DNA from: CAZCQP01 sp964500895
GTDB taxonomy: Bacteria; Bacillota; Clostridia; Lachnospirales; JAISER01
Direction of reading: 5' to 3'
NCBI GenBank assembly: GCA_964500895.1
Contig: CAZCQP010000001.1
Location: 1 to 64,000, forward strand
Length of the DNA stretch: 64,000 nucleotides
Shown here: in pieces, positions 16,336 to 25,935 of the stretch
Layout: each line of letters starts with the position of its first letter
How positions within the stretch are numbered: position 1 is the stretch's first letter
Position numbers and translations under genes: made by a program
Notes under the pieces: generated by a model
Database searches by the model: none
Seen by the model: the letters and a program-made list of their open reading frames with translations, nothing else
What the model was told of the DNA's origin: nothing

Positions 16336-17775
16336 CTACTTTTCATGATTGGGGTTGCTGGGGGCCAAAGAAAGCGCAAAAGTAAACACACTACCTTCCC
16401 CTTCTTTGGATGTTAGCTTCATTTCTTCCCCATGGCCTTTAACAAACGCTTTCACAATGGACAATCCCAGCCCACTGCCCTTCTTGTCCAGCCCACGGGA
16501 CACATCCGCTTTGTAGAAGCGCTCGAAAATCTGTAATTGTTCCTCGGGCAAAATTCCCGGGCCATTGTCTTTCACTGCAATCAGCACTTTCTTGTCTTTC
16601 ACGGTGGTTTCAATCTCCACCAACCCGTCCTGCTGGGTAAACTTCACTGCATTATCCACCAGGTTAAATAAAACCCGCTGTATTTTTTCCTCGTCCGCCA
16701 TCACAAACGTTTTTTCTGCGGCCAGTTTCAGGCTGACGGCCATGTTTTTCCTTTTAGCTTCCTCCACAAACATTTGAGCAATTTTCCGAATGAGCACATT
16801 CACATCAAAGCTTGTCATGTTTAGGGTGAGGTCATCCTGAGATTGTATTTTATCCAAGTCAATGATGTCGTGGGTCAGCTTGGACAATCGCTGGGTTTCC
16901 TCCATAATGATGTTGAGGTAATGGGTTTGTTTTTCTGGCGGAATGGTACCGTCTAAAATGGCATGTAAAAAGCCACGGATGGAAGTTAATGGTGAGCGCA
17001 AGTCGTGGGAAATATTGGCAATGAAAATCCGCCGCTGTTTTTCTTGCTGAAACAAGCTTTCCGCCATATGGTTAAAACTTTGAGCCAGCTGCCCCACTTC
17101 GTCTTGCCCATGAACATTTAGGCGTTTTTCAAAGTCTCCTCCGGCAATGACGCTTGCGGCCTCGCTCATCTCTCGCAAAGGTCGGGAAATGCTGCGGGAA
17201 AACAAAAACACCAGCACAAAAGCAATCACCCCCGAAGCAAACAGGCACAGCAGGGTGGTGCGGAACATTTCCGAGGAGGAACGCTTCAATTCCGGCATGG
17301 AGGAGCTTAACAAAACCGCCCCTACCACGTTGCCGTTGGCCACCACAGGGTACGCCACCGTGAGCACTGTTTCCGAAAAAATGCCCCCCACATTGCCGAT
17401 AGTAGTCACCGTTTCCCCTTGAAACACAGGGTTAAATTCCGGCAAATCCAAAGTACGGCCGGACTGGCTTGCAATGTCTGAAGTCACCATAAGGATGACA
17501 TGGTTTTCATTCACAAAAATAAAACTGGAATTTAAATATTCATGCAGCACGGATATTTCGTTTTCAAGTTGCCGCTGGTTAAAGGTTAGCGTTCCGAAAA
17601 TGTTTGGCCGGTAGATGGTGGCAATCCGCCGGGCTTGTTCTGTTAAAACTTTACATTTCTGGCTTACAAAATAGTCCCCAAATGCCGCAAACAGAGCCAC
17701 TGCCAAAATAACAAAGCTAATAATGAGCGCACTAAAATAACACACAAACTGCTTGGCAAAAATGGTTTTAAACAC
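16336..17775 (-). CDS. membrane sensor histidine kinase
   Basis: 479 residues. TM1 (about 11-35), an extracellular sensing region, TM2 (about 172-195), HAMP, then HisKA with the phospho-acceptor in NISHDLRSPLTSIRG and HATPase with N box (LFNLVDNAVKF), G1 (VKDNGPGI) and G2 (GSGLGLSIVKAF). It overlaps the regulator gene upstream by 8 bases, so the two are cognate. The signal is unknown. Confidence 0.92.
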   Translation of the reverse strand: MFKTIFAKQFVCYFSALIISFVILAVALFAAFGDYFVSQKCKVLTEQARRIATIYRPNIFGTLTFNQRQLENEISVLHEYLNSSFIFVNENHVILMVTSDIASQSGRTLDLPEFNPVFQGETVTTIGNVGGIFSETVLTVAYPVVANGNVVGAVLLSSSMPELKRSSSEMFRTTLLCLFASGVIAFVLVFLFSRSISRPLREMSEAASVIAGGDFEKRLNVHGQDEVGQLAQSFNHMAESLFQQEKQRRIFIANISHDLRSPLTSIRGFLHAILDGTIPPEKQTHYLNIIMEETQRLSKLTHDIIDLDKIQSQDDLTLNMTSFDVNVLIRKIAQMFVEEAKRKNMAVSLKLAAEKTFVMADEEKIQRVLFNLVDNAVKFTQQDGLVEIETTVKDKKVLIAVKDNGPGILPEEQLQIFERFYKADVSRGLDKKGSGLGLSIVKAFVKGHGEEMKLTSKEGEGSVFTFALSLAPSNPNHEK

Positions 17776-18469
17776 GTTCTGTCACCTCAAACTTGTAGCC
17801 CACGCCCCATACGGTTTTAATGCTCCAGCTTTCTTTTTGGGGCATTTTCTCCCGTAGCCTTTTAATGTGTACATCCACGGTGCGGGTGTCCCCCACAAAG
17901 TCGTACCCCCATATTTTATCCAAAAGCTGGTCCCGGGTAAACACCCGGCCGGGGTGGCTTGCAAAATAGTACAATAGTTCAAATTCTTTGGGCGGCAGTT
18001 CCAAGGCTTGCCCCCGGTATAAAGCGGTATAGGTGTCCGGGTTAATGACCAGGTTGTCAAAGGTCACTTGCCCGCTTTCCGCTGCTTCCCCGGGCTTTTC
18101 AAACCGCCGGAGTACCGCTTTTACCCGGGCCAGCAGTTCCTGGGGGTCGAAAGGCTTCACCACATAGTCGTCCGCCCCCAGCGTAAGCCCCAGTACCTTG
18201 TCAATGGTTTCCCCTCTAGCGGTTAGCATTATCACAGGCACATTGCTGGTTTTACGCAGCTCTGTGCATACTTGGTAGCCGTCCATTTCCGGCAACATCA
18301 AATCCAACAGCACCAGCCCCGGCGCAAAAGTGGCAAACAACCGCAGGGCTTCCTTGCCGTCGTGGGCTTTTTTTGTTTCGTAGCCTTCTTTATGCAAATA
18401 CAGCTCAATCAGCTCGCAAATGTTGGGGTCGTCGTCCACAATGAGTATTTTTGTCGCCCCAATCCCCAT
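17768..18469 (-). CDS. OmpR/PhoB-family response regulator
   Basis: 233 residues. The receiver domain has the acidic pair VDDD, phospho-acceptor in LVLLDLMLPEMDG, Thr in MLTARG and Lys in VVKPFD. The C-terminal winged helix contains ELPPKEFELLYYFASHPGRVFTRDQLLDKIWGYDF and DVHIKRLREK. The ATG preceded by AAGGGTG is preferred over a GTG nine bases upstream. It heads the regulator-kinase-acetyltransferase operon, divergent from gltX. Confidence 0.92.
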   Translation of the reverse strand: MGIGATKILIVDDDPNICELIELYLHKEGYETKKAHDGKEALRLFATFAPGLVLLDLMLPEMDGYQVCTELRKTSNVPVIMLTARGETIDKVLGLTLGADDYVVKPFDPQELLARVKAVLRRFEKPGEAAESGQVTFDNLVINPDTYTALYRGQALELPPKEFELLYYFASHPGRVFTRDQLLDKIWGYDFVGDTRTVDVHIKRLREKMPQKESWSIKTVWGVGYKFEVTERV

Positions 18470-18520
18470 GGCTTTCACCCTTTCATGTTAAAGTTTGTCT
18501 TTACATGTTGCCACAAACGT

Positions 18521-18526
18521 TATAAT
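18521..18526 (+). promoter_or_regulatory. -10 box of the gltX promoter
   Basis: Perfect TATAAT about 28 bases before the gltX ATG. The -35 is ambiguous: TTTACA at 18500 gives a 15-base spacer and TTGTCT at 18495 gives 20. Confidence 0.5.
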
Positions 18527-18553
18527 ATGTAAAGAGTTTAAGGAGGAATCAAT

Positions 18554-19999
18554 ATGATCAGAACACGCTTTGCCCCCAGCCCCACAGGCTATATGCACAT
18601 CGGCAACCTGCGCACCGCCTTATATGAATATTTAATTGCCAAATCCGGCGGCGGCCAGTTTATTTTGCGCATTGAAGACACAGACCAAGAGCGGTTGGTG
18701 GAGGGCGCACAGGACGTTATTTACAATACACTGCGCATTGCAGGCCTTGCCCATGACGAAGGCCCAGACGTAGGCGGCCCTTGTGGCCCTTATGTGCAAA
18801 GCCAGCGTCGGCATTTATATATGGATTACGCCAAGCAACTGGTGGAAGCCGGACAAGCCTATTATTGTTTCTGCTCTAAGGAGCGGCTAGATGCCTTGCA
18901 CGAAGCAGATGCCCATTCCAAGTATGACCGCCACTGTCTGCACTTGCCCAAAGAGGAAGTGGCCAAACGTCTGGAAGCAGGGGAATCTGCGGTTATCCGC
19001 CAGTTCATCCCGGAAGGCAGCACCACTTTCCACGATGAAGTTTTTGGGGACATCACCGTAAACCACGAGGAAATTGAAGACCAGGTTTTAATTAAATCTG
19101 ACGGGTTGCCCACCTACAACTTTGCTAACGTGGTGGACGACCACTTAATGTCCATTACCCATGTTTTACGTGGTAGCGAGTATTTATCCTCCACCCCCAA
19201 ATACAACTTGCTTTATGATGCCTTTGGCTGGGAAAAGCCAGTATACATGCATTTGCCCCTTATTTTAAACGCCAACGGGGAAAAGCTGTCCAAACGCAAA
19301 GGGGATGCTTCCTTTGAAGATTTAATCGCCCAAGGCTTTTTGCCGGAAGCTGTGATGAACTACATCGCCCTGTTAGGGTGGAGCCCACGAGAAAACAGAG
19401 AGTTTTTCACCTTGGAAGAACTGGCCGAGGCTTTCGACCCTAAAGGGCTAAGCAAAGCCCCTTCCATTTTTGACGTGACCAAGCTCACCTGGATGAACGG
19501 GGAGTACATGAAAAAACTTTCCCCGGAACAGTTTTACCAAATGGTATTGCCCGTGCTTGAAAAAGCCATTCAGCGCAAAGACATTGATTTAAAATGGGTA
19601 GCGGCCATGGTGCAAAGCCGTGTAAATTTTGTGCACGAAGCAGCCCCATTGGTGGACTTTATTGATGCCCTACCCACCTATGACCCTGAACTGTATGTGC
19701 ATAAGAAAATGAAAACTACCCCGGAAAACGCTTTGGCCAGCTTAAAAGAAGTGCTGCCCCTGCTGGAAGCAGAAACGGACTGCGACTGGACGGAAGAAAA
19801 CCTTCACGGCAAGTTGCTTGCACTGGTGGAAAAGTTGGGCATTAAAAACGGCCAAATGTTATGGCCGGTGCGCACAGCCCTTTCCGGCAAACCCTCTTCC
19901 CCTTGCGGAGCCACAGAGCTTTTGGTGCTTCTTGGCAAAGAAGACAGCCTGAACCGTATACGTCAAGGCATAACACTTTTAGAAACAACTGCCCAGTAA
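18554..19999 (+). CDS. gltX: glutamate--tRNA ligase
   Basis: 481 residues. Class I synthetase charging tRNA-Glu (and perhaps tRNA-Gln for amidation). HIGH motif as HIGN in [23 protein letters not shown] as [10 protein letters not shown]. The C-terminal anticodon-binding region is of normal length. AAGGAGG precedes the ATG. It stands alone between a promoter and a strong terminator; no T-box is visible. Confidence 0.95.
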   Translation: MIRTRFAPSPTGYMHIGNLRTALYEYLIAKSGGGQFILRIEDTDQERLVEGAQDVIYNTLRIAGLAHDEGPDVGGPCGPYVQSQRRHLYMDYAKQLVEAGQAYYCFCSKERLDALHEADAHSKYDRHCLHLPKEEVAKRLEAGESAVIRQFIPEGSTTFHDEVFGDITVNHEEIEDQVLIKSDGLPTYNFANVVDDHLMSITHVLRGSEYLSSTPKYNLLYDAFGWEKPVYMHLPLILNANGEKLSKRKGDASFEDLIAQGFLPEAVMNYIALLGWSPRENREFFTLEELAEAFDPKGLSKAPSIFDVTKLTWMNGEYMKKLSPEQFYQMVLPVLEKAIQRKDIDLKWVAAMVQSRVNFVHEAAPLVDFIDALPTYDPELYVHKKMKTTPENALASLKEVLPLLEAETDCDWTEENLHGKLLALVEKLGIKNGQMLWPVRTALSGKPSSPCGATELLVLLGKEDSLNRIRQGITLLETTAQ

Positions 20000-20026
20000 A
20001 AACTTGGCGGCCATGTGCTTAAAAAT

Positions 20027-20072
20027 GGGGCGGCACGTTTGCTTCAACGGCAGATAGCCAGCAGGCCGCCCC
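20027..20072. repeat. GC-rich inverted repeat
   Basis: GGGGCGGC pairs with GCCGCCCC 30 bases later, directly before the gltX terminator; it may form an extra structure in the transcript end. Confidence 0.4.
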
Positions 20073-20125
20073 GGCCCTATCGCCCCTTCCCGCCTGCGGG
20101 AAGGGGCGATAGGGCCATCTTTTTT
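20073..20125 (+). terminator. strong terminator of gltX
   Basis: A perfect 20-bp stem (left arm 20073-20092, right arm 20097-20116) with a four-base loop is followed by ATCTTTTT. The T-run reaches the stop codon of nadE on the opposite strand. Confidence 0.92.
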
Positions 20126-20858
20126 AAAGCTTTTGGTCATACACCAGGGGCATACGCCGTTTGTGTTCAGTGGCTTTATGGGCAGCCAAAATTTTGGCTT
20201 TATCTCCTTCATCCCCTTGGCCTGTGGCAATGTAGGTGTCAATGGCTTTATAGGAAACGCCCATTTCCCCCTCGTCCGTTTGCCCGTCAAAAAGCCCTGC
20301 GGAAGGTGCTTTTTCAATGATGGCAGCCGGTGCTTGTAAAAATTCCAGAAATTCAAAGATTTCATGGGCATATAAATCCCCAATGGGGTTAAAATCGTAA
20401 GCCCCATCCCCCCATTTGGTAAAGTAACCCATGTACGCTTCACTTTTGTTGCCGGTACCCGCCACCAGATAACCCATAGACTGGCCAATGGTGTACACGG
20501 TGGTCATCCGTAGCCTTGGGTTTATGTTGTTTTTGGCTTGCTGGGTCACGTCTGCCACCCCATGCAGCCCTTGTAAAAACGTATCCCTTACGGGTGTTAA
20601 GTCCACCACAGCGGTAGAAATGCCGAATTGCTCTGCCAATGCCTTGGCATGGTCTGTATCCGTGCCGTAGTTTTGGCGGGAACCGCAGGGCATAATCACC
20701 CCCAGCACATTTTCCGTTGCTTTACGGCACAAAATGCCCACCAAAGCGCTGTCTTTCCCGCCGCTGTTGCCAAAAACAATGCCTTTTGCCCCGGTTTGGG
20801 CCAGCACATCTTTTATCCACGCCACCCGGCGTTCACATTCCACTGCGTAATCTCTCAT
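20124..20858 (-). CDS. nadE: NH3-dependent NAD+ synthetase
   Basis: 244 residues from MRDYAVE, behind AGGAGG; an upstream in-frame start has no support. It makes NAD+ from deamido-NAD+, ammonia and ATP. The PP-loop is FGNSGGKDSALVG; TGNKSEAYMGYFTKWGD and FNPIGDLYAHEIF are typical NadE segments. There is no glutaminase domain. It is the third gene after the MBOAT and SGNH genes, 22 bases downstream. Confidence 0.93.
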   Translation of the reverse strand: MRDYAVECERRVAWIKDVLAQTGAKGIVFGNSGGKDSALVGILCRKATENVLGVIMPCGSRQNYGTDTDHAKALAEQFGISTAVVDLTPVRDTFLQGLHGVADVTQQAKNNINPRLRMTTVYTIGQSMGYLVAGTGNKSEAYMGYFTKWGDGAYDFNPIGDLYAHEIFEFLEFLQAPAAIIEKAPSAGLFDGQTDEGEMGVSYKAIDTYIATGQGDEGDKAKILAAHKATEHKRRMPLVYDQKL

Positions 20859-20880
20859 GTTGCTTAACCTCCTGTAACGA

Positions 20881-21912
20881 TTATATCTGTTTATTATACC
20901 ACGCTGCAAAATATTCATCAGCAATTTTTACCCCTTCGTCATTTAAATGCCTAGCATCTCTAAAATGACTGTCTGCAAAAAGCTTTTCTTCCGCATTCAC
21001 CATATTGAAGTCCAAGTAAGGCACATCCAACTGCCGAGCCAGTTCATCAATTTTTTCATGAATGGACCCATAGTTTGAAATATTGTCAAATGCCACGTTA
21101 GACACCGGGGCAGTGACAAAAATTAGTGCAATACCTTCTTCCTTGCAGCGTGCCGCAATCTTTTCTATATACCCCTGCTGCACAGAAGACATCTGCCACT
21201 GCTTTCCGTCTACACCCGCTTCTTTCCTGGCTTCCGCCAACGCTTCTTGGTTCATGGTGTAGTTGCAATAAATATACCCTTTGGAACGGTAATATTCTTC
21301 ACCTTCATTTTGCTTGATGGTCGGCTTTAGCCCTGTGTTTTCCTCTATGCTTTTCAACAATTCCTTATTGGCGTAAGCCAAAAAGTCCTGTTGGTACCGC
21401 ACCGGCTTTATGTTGGCTTTCACCTTTTCATTCAGCGGAAACACTTCAGCCACAAACCTTTCCTTCAACGGTTCATTTTGCAACACTTGAAAAAAGGTGT
21501 CCACTTGTTTAAAGTCAAAATCTTTTTCCAACACACCCCAATACAATTCCAAAACAACCGTATCGGGCTTTTGAGTGTTCAGTACTTCCAGCAACGTATA
21601 GTGGGAAGCATCTGGGTGCTGCAAAGGCATTCCCAGCTGGTAGCTGTTGGTGCCCAGCAGCGGGTCTATCTTCTCCGGGTCGAAGGTGCAATAGGAGTGG
21701 GATGAGCCTAAAAACACCATATCCAGCGTGTTGTCCGAGGTGGCGTAAAACTCATCAAAACGCTGCTTGCTCCATGCATTTATTTTGTTCTGGGCAGCGG
21801 CTTGGGCATAAGTTTTTCCCACCCAACGGCCACCTGCTGCTAGGCAAAGGGCAAAGACAGCCATGGTTAGCCACGGCTTAAAACTGGAAGTAAATGAACG
21901 CCCCGGCATCAT
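20881..21912 (-). CDS. membrane-anchored SGNH-type protein, partner of MBOAT acyltransferase
   Basis: 343 residues with an N-terminal membrane anchor (about 12-28). GSSHS near residue 69 provides the SGNH/AlgJ-type serine, and the C-terminal DARHLNDEG supplies the Asp-His pair. Such proteins act outside the membrane with an MBOAT partner in O-acetylation of polysaccharide, teichoic acid or peptidoglycan. The gene overlaps the MBOAT gene by 35 bases, supporting a shared function. AGGGGTG precedes the ATG. The acceptor polymer is unknown. Confidence 0.8.
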   Translation of the reverse strand: MMPGRSFTSSFKPWLTMAVFALCLAAGGRWVGKTYAQAAAQNKINAWSKQRFDEFYATSDNTLDMVFLGSSHSYCTFDPEKIDPLLGTNSYQLGMPLQHPDASHYTLLEVLNTQKPDTVVLELYWGVLEKDFDFKQVDTFFQVLQNEPLKERFVAEVFPLNEKVKANIKPVRYQQDFLAYANKELLKSIEENTGLKPTIKQNEGEEYYRSKGYIYCNYTMNQEALAEARKEAGVDGKQWQMSSVQQGYIEKIAARCKEEGIALIFVTAPVSNVAFDNISNYGSIHEKIDELARQLDVPYLDFNMVNAEEKLFADSHFRDARHLNDEGVKIADEYFAAWYNKQI

Positions 21913-23320
21913 AAAACACCCCTAAACTTAAAATCAATAAACAAATCACTAGATAATAGGCAAACCGCACAATCCCCGGGGTTTTCATTAGCATTACGTG
22001 TACATTGGTTTCCCCGGCTAAAGCTTCGCTTACCATTAAAAACAGTATACAAGCAAAAATCAGCAAAACCTCCACCAGCTGAACCCCTAAGCCGTTTAAC
22101 ACATCCAGCACATATTGAGGGGTTGTCCACATGTTCACATCTGTAAACAAATGCCCCACCATGTAAAAAGCATCAGACACTTGGTTGGCTCTAAAGAAAA
22201 TCCAGGCAAAGCATACCAGCCCAAAAGTCACCAACGTTTGTACCAATCGCACAGGCCAAACCGGCTTGGTTTTGCTCTTTGGCAGCAAACTTTCAACAAT
22301 CTGATAGCCGCCATGGAGTGCCCCCCACACCACAAACGTCCAGTTTGCCCCATGCCACAAGCCGCTGGTTAAAAAGGTAACCAAGGTGTTGCGCATATGT
22401 TTTCCTTGGCTCACCCTGTTACCCCCCAAGGGAAAATACACATAATCTTTAAACCAGCTGGACAAGGAAATGTGCCACCGACGCCAAAAAGTTTTAATGT
22501 TTCTTGAGAAGTATGGCTGCTTAAAATTCTCCATCAGTTCAATGCCCAGCATACGGGCACAGCCGATGGCAATGTCCGAATAACCACTAAAGTCGCAGTA
22601 AATTTGGAAAGCAAACAACACCGTCGCCACCACAATGGCCAATCCTTCAAACTGCCCCGGAGCATTGTACACCGTGTTCACGCACACCGCCACCCGGTCC
22701 GCAATGACCACTTTTTTAAAAAAGCCTAAAGCCATCCACTTGAAGCCGTCGATGAGTAGTTCTGGCTTAAACTTTTTTTTGCTGAACAACCGGAGCATCA
22801 GATGGTCTGCCCGTTCAATGGGTCCAGCCACCAATTGAGGGAAAAAGGTGATGAACAGTGTAAATTTAAATAAATTCTGCTGGGGCTTAATCTGCTTACG
22901 ATAAACGTCAATGGTGTACCCGGCGGCTTGAAAGGTGTAGAAGGAAATACCCATAGGCAAAATAATGGAAAACGCCGGAGGCTGATAGGCCAAACCTAAA
23001 ACGCTACACAAAACAGCCAATGAATCTGTAAAAAACAACAAATACTTAAACAGAAACAAAATGCCGAAGTTGATGACTAAAGACAAAACCAGCCAGCCTC
23101 TACGGCGCTTAGCCGCTTTTTCCCTGTCTATAGTTTTTGCAATGCCAAAATTACACCCCACAGAGAAGAACAACAAAAGCAGCAAAAGGGGGTTCCAGGC
23201 CGCATAAAAAAAGCAACTGCCCAAAAGCAGCAACACCCACCGCCACCTGTGGGGCAGCAGGTAGTAAACCAATAATATAAAGCTAAAAAACACAATAAAA
23301 TCAAAGGAGTTAAAAACCAT
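21878..23320 (-). CDS. MBOAT family O-acyltransferase (AlgI-like)
   Basis: 480 residues from MVFNSFDFIVFF behind GAGGTG. Multi-pass membrane protein with the AlgI signatures LPMGISFYTFQAAGYTIDVYR, FFPQLVAGPIERA, FCDFSGYSDIAIG-like segment (YCDFSGYSDIA), FWRRWHISLSSWF and the active-site His in LTSGLWHGANWTF. It should move acetyl groups across the membrane to the SGNH partner encoded next. A promoter lies just upstream. Confidence 0.9.
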   Translation of the reverse strand: MVFNSFDFIVFFSFILLVYYLLPHRWRWVLLLLGSCFFYAAWNPLLLLLLFFSVGCNFGIAKTIDREKAAKRRRGWLVLSLVINFGILFLFKYLLFFTDSLAVLCSVLGLAYQPPAFSIILPMGISFYTFQAAGYTIDVYRKQIKPQQNLFKFTLFITFFPQLVAGPIERADHLMLRLFSKKKFKPELLIDGFKWMALGFFKKVVIADRVAVCVNTVYNAPGQFEGLAIVVATVLFAFQIYCDFSGYSDIAIGCARMLGIELMENFKQPYFSRNIKTFWRRWHISLSSWFKDYVYFPLGGNRVSQGKHMRNTLVTFLTSGLWHGANWTFVVWGALHGGYQIVESLLPKSKTKPVWPVRLVQTLVTFGLVCFAWIFFRANQVSDAFYMVGHLFTDVNMWTTPQYVLDVLNGLGVQLVEVLLIFACILFLMVSEALAGETNVHVMLMKTPGIVRFAYYLVICLLILSLGVFYDAGAFIYFQF

Positions 23321-23355
23321 GAAGCACCTCGCACATTTCGGGCTAACAGGACAAT

Positions 23356-23384
23356 AGTTTACCATAAGTTGGTGCGGGGGACAA
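23356..23384 (-). promoter_or_regulatory. candidate sigma-A promoter of the MBOAT operon
   Basis: Minus strand TTGTCC, 17-base spacer, TAAACT; each box matches consensus at four of six bases. Confidence 0.45.
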
Positions 23385-23409
23385 TCCTAAATGTGCCATC
23401 ATTAAAACA

Positions 23410-23430
23410 GCCCCTCCAAAACAGAGGGGC
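23410..23430 (-). terminator. candidate terminator of the pyrimidine operon
   Basis: GCCCCTC-TGTTTTG-GAGGGGC on the minus strand followed by TGTTTTAAT. It is the last of three hairpins in the 3' region of the operon. Confidence 0.55.
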
Positions 23431-23496
23431 AAAGAAGCAAAGAATTTCCCAGAAATGCCACTTACGGCATTTCTAAGTGAAAGCTTTTTGAAGGGT

Positions 23497-23528
23497 TTGG
23501 GAAACTTTTTCTCGAAAAAGTTTCCCAA
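23497..23528. repeat. repeated palindromic hairpin
   Basis: TTGGGAAACTTTTTC and its complement form a 15-bp perfect stem with a two-base loop. The core AAACTTTTT...AAAAAGTTT is also found in the hairpin after hisC (13865-13886), so it is a dispersed intergenic palindrome. Confidence 0.6.
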
Positions 23529-23563
23529 TGTCTTTTGTCAACAACAGAGGGGCTTGCGCTATT

Positions 23564-24892
23564 TTATGCTTGGGGATAAGTCACACCGTCCCGGCTTACC
23601 CGGGCCAGAACCAGCGGCTTGGCTTCTATGGGCTGCTCTGTGAACGTAAAGCACCCCAGCAGCCCTTCCGCCGCCTGTTGCAGTTTGTCCGGCGCATTGG
23701 TGTACAAGGTGGCCAACACATCACCGGCTTTCACTTGGTCGCCGGTCTTTTTGTGCAGCATAATCCCTGCGCTGTAATCAATGGCACTGGCGCTGGTTTC
23801 CCGCCCTGCCCCTAAAACCATGGCCGCCCGGCCGCAGCCTTCGGCGTCCATGTGGGCAATGGCCCCGTCTTTGGGGGCGGTCACTGTAACCGTATGGGCG
23901 GCTTTTGGAAACAGGGATGGTTCTTCAATATATTTCCGGTCGCCCCCCTGGGCTTGCACCATATCTGCCAACTTATACAAGGCACGGCCTTCCATGATGG
24001 TTGTTTCCGCCATGGCTTTGCAAGTTTCCAGGTCACCTTTGCCCGCCAAAAACAGCATATTGGCAGCCAGTTCAATGCAAATGTCTGTCAAATCTTTTGG
24101 CCCCCTGCCGGATAACACATCCACCACTTCCATCAGCTCCAGGCTGTTACCAATGGCGTGGCCTAAAGGCACGTCCATGTCTGTAATGAGCGCTACCGTC
24201 TTACGGCCGCAACCTTCCCCAATGTTCACCATAGCCTGTGCCAGCGCAATGGATTCCTCTGTGGTTTTCATAAAAGCCCCGCTACCGGTCTTTACGTCCA
24301 ACAAAATGCAGTCGGACCCGGCGGCCAGTTTTTTGCTCATGATGCTGGCGGCAATGAGGGGTATGGAATCTACGGTGGCCGTCACGTCCCTCAATGCATA
24401 TATTTTTTTATCCGCAGGGGCCAAATTGCCGGACTGCCCAGCAATACACAGCCCGTTTTCGTTCACAATGCGAATGAAATCTTCCGGGGCAAGGCTGGTT
24501 TGCAAGCCGGGAATAGCCTCCAGCTTGTCAATGGTGCCGCCGGTGTGCCCCAGCCCACGACCGCTCATTTTGGCCACGGTCACCCCTAGATGGGCCACCA
24601 CCGGGCCAATGATGAGGGAAGTTTTATCCCCCACTCCGCCGGTGGAGTGTTTGTCCACCTTGATGCCTTTTAAGGGGCTTAAATCCACCATGTCCCCGGA
24701 ATGGGCCATGGCCAGGGTGAAGGCGTTGGTTTCTGCTTCGCTCATGCCCTTAAAATAAACGGCCATCAGGAAGGCAGACATTTGATAGTCCGGAATTTCC
24801 CCCGCTGTAAACCCTTGCACCACAAACTGAATTTCTGCTTCATTCAGGGTAACGCCTTGCTTCTTTTTGCTGATGATGTCATACATACGCAT
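23564..24892 (-). CDS. pdp: pyrimidine-nucleoside phosphorylase
   Basis: 442 residues. Splits uridine, deoxyuridine or thymidine with phosphate in pyrimidine salvage. The family signature is visible: MRMYDIISKKK start, KHSTGGVGDKTS (phosphate binding), MSGRGLGHTGGTIDKLE, and KMAA-type C-terminal domain. Last gene of the pyr-cdd-pdp operon, 12 bases after cdd. Distinction from DeoA rests on Firmicute context. Confidence 0.92.
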   Translation of the reverse strand: MRMYDIISKKKQGVTLNEAEIQFVVQGFTAGEIPDYQMSAFLMAVYFKGMSEAETNAFTLAMAHSGDMVDLSPLKGIKVDKHSTGGVGDKTSLIIGPVVAHLGVTVAKMSGRGLGHTGGTIDKLEAIPGLQTSLAPEDFIRIVNENGLCIAGQSGNLAPADKKIYALRDVTATVDSIPLIAASIMSKKLAAGSDCILLDVKTGSGAFMKTTEESIALAQAMVNIGEGCGRKTVALITDMDVPLGHAIGNSLELMEVVDVLSGRGPKDLTDICIELAANMLFLAGKGDLETCKAMAETTIMEGRALYKLADMVQAQGGDRKYIEEPSLFPKAAHTVTVTAPKDGAIAHMDAEGCGRAAMVLGAGRETSASAIDYSAGIMLHKKTGDQVKAGDVLATLYTNAPDKLQQAAEGLLGCFTFTEQPIEAKPLVLARVSRDGVTYPQA

Positions 24893-24904
24893 GGCTCTTT
24901 TTCA

Positions 24905-25321
24905 TCATCCTTCCAAATCCTTCGGCCCAAAGCCAAAAGGCAAAATGTCGTTTAGGGTGTGTACTTTATAGTCTGTGGCTGTTCGGGTTACAATGATTTC
25001 AAAGGTTTCCCCGTCCACAAATTCGTTCATCACTTGGCGGCAAACACCGCAAGGGTATGCGAAGGCTGGCTCAGTTCCTGGCTTGGAGCCTGCAACAGCA
25101 ATGGCCACAAATTCCCGTTCTCCTTCAGATACCGCTTTAAAAAAGGCGGTACGTTCGGCACAGTTCGATGGAGAATAGGCCGCAGATTCCACGTTTACCC
25201 CGGTGTATATTTTGCCGCTTTTGCCCAACAGCGCCGCTCCCACATGAAAGCCGGAATAAGGGGCGTAAGCCAAGTCTTTGGCTTCAACGGCCATTTTTGC
25301 TAGTTTATCATAATCAATCAT
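24905..25321 (-). CDS. cdd: cytidine deaminase
   Basis: 138 residues. Deaminates cytidine and deoxycytidine to uridine forms, feeding the phosphorylase encoded next. Zinc ligands and catalytic Glu are in NCAERTAFF (CAE) and PCGVCRQV (PCxxC). Also typical is YAPYSGFHVGAALL. AAGGAG precedes the ATG. Confidence 0.95.
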   Translation of the reverse strand: MIDYDKLAKMAVEAKDLAYAPYSGFHVGAALLGKSGKIYTGVNVESAAYSPSNCAERTAFFKAVSEGEREFVAIAVAGSKPGTEPAFAYPCGVCRQVMNEFVDGETFEIIVTRTATDYKVHTLNDILPFGFGPKDLEG

Positions 25322-25334
25322 GTTACATACTCCT

Positions 25335-25919
25335 TTACTTGTTTAATCCACGGCTGCCGGGTTTCACGGCTTCCGTTTTGCCTTCTTTGCACAACGGGCA
25401 GTCGGCTGGGTCGTGGGCCACAATTTCAGCGGTGTAAGCCGCCTGGGTTTTAACACTAAAGTCAGCTTTGCCCATGCTGCGGTCCACCAGCACAGCCACG
25501 CCAACCACAACGCCCCCCAGTTCTTTCACTAGGTTAATCACTTCCTGAACAGAACCTCCAGTGGTAATCACGTCTTCCGCCACCACCACACGTTGGCCCG
25601 GTTCAATGGTGAAACCCCGGCGCAGCACCATCTGGCCATTTTCACGCTCTGCAAACAAGTTTTTAACCCCCATCTGGGAAGCCATTTCATAAGCCATAAT
25701 GATGCCGCCGGTAGCAGGCCCAATGACCACATCCACCTGGTCGTCTTTGAAGGCTTCTACCAAGCCCGCAATCAACTTGGCGGCGTGTTTAGGGTACTGC
25801 AATATTTTGGCGCACTGCATGTACTGGGCGCTATGTTTGCCCGATGTTAAAATGAAGTGGCCGGTTAATAAAACGCCGGTTTCTGTTAAAATTTGTTCGG
25901 TTTCTGTTCTGTTCAGCAT
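25335..25919 (-). CDS. pyrE: orotate phosphoribosyltransferase
   Basis: 194 residues from MLNRTETEQIL, behind AGGGGAG; an upstream start overlaps pyrD and is not needed. Converts orotate and PRPP to OMP. The PRPP-binding motif is VVVAEDVITTGGS, and SGKHSAQYMQ lies near the N-terminus. A C-terminal CPLC pair (DCPLCKEG) is typical of the long Clostridia/cyanobacteria-type PyrE. It starts 16 bases after pyrD. Confidence 0.93.
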   Translation of the reverse strand: MLNRTETEQILTETGVLLTGHFILTSGKHSAQYMQCAKILQYPKHAAKLIAGLVEAFKDDQVDVVIGPATGGIIMAYEMASQMGVKNLFAERENGQMVLRRGFTIEPGQRVVVAEDVITTGGSVQEVINLVKELGGVVVGVAVLVDRSMGKADFSVKTQAAYTAEIVAHDPADCPLCKEGKTEAVKPGSRGLNK

Positions 25920-25935
25920 GTTCTTCTCCCCTTGT

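Noticed and set aside
20073..20116. CRISPR-like or REP repeat
   Set aside because: It is a single perfect hairpin followed by T residues right after gltX, best read as a terminator; no array or repeated spacers occur anywhere in the window.
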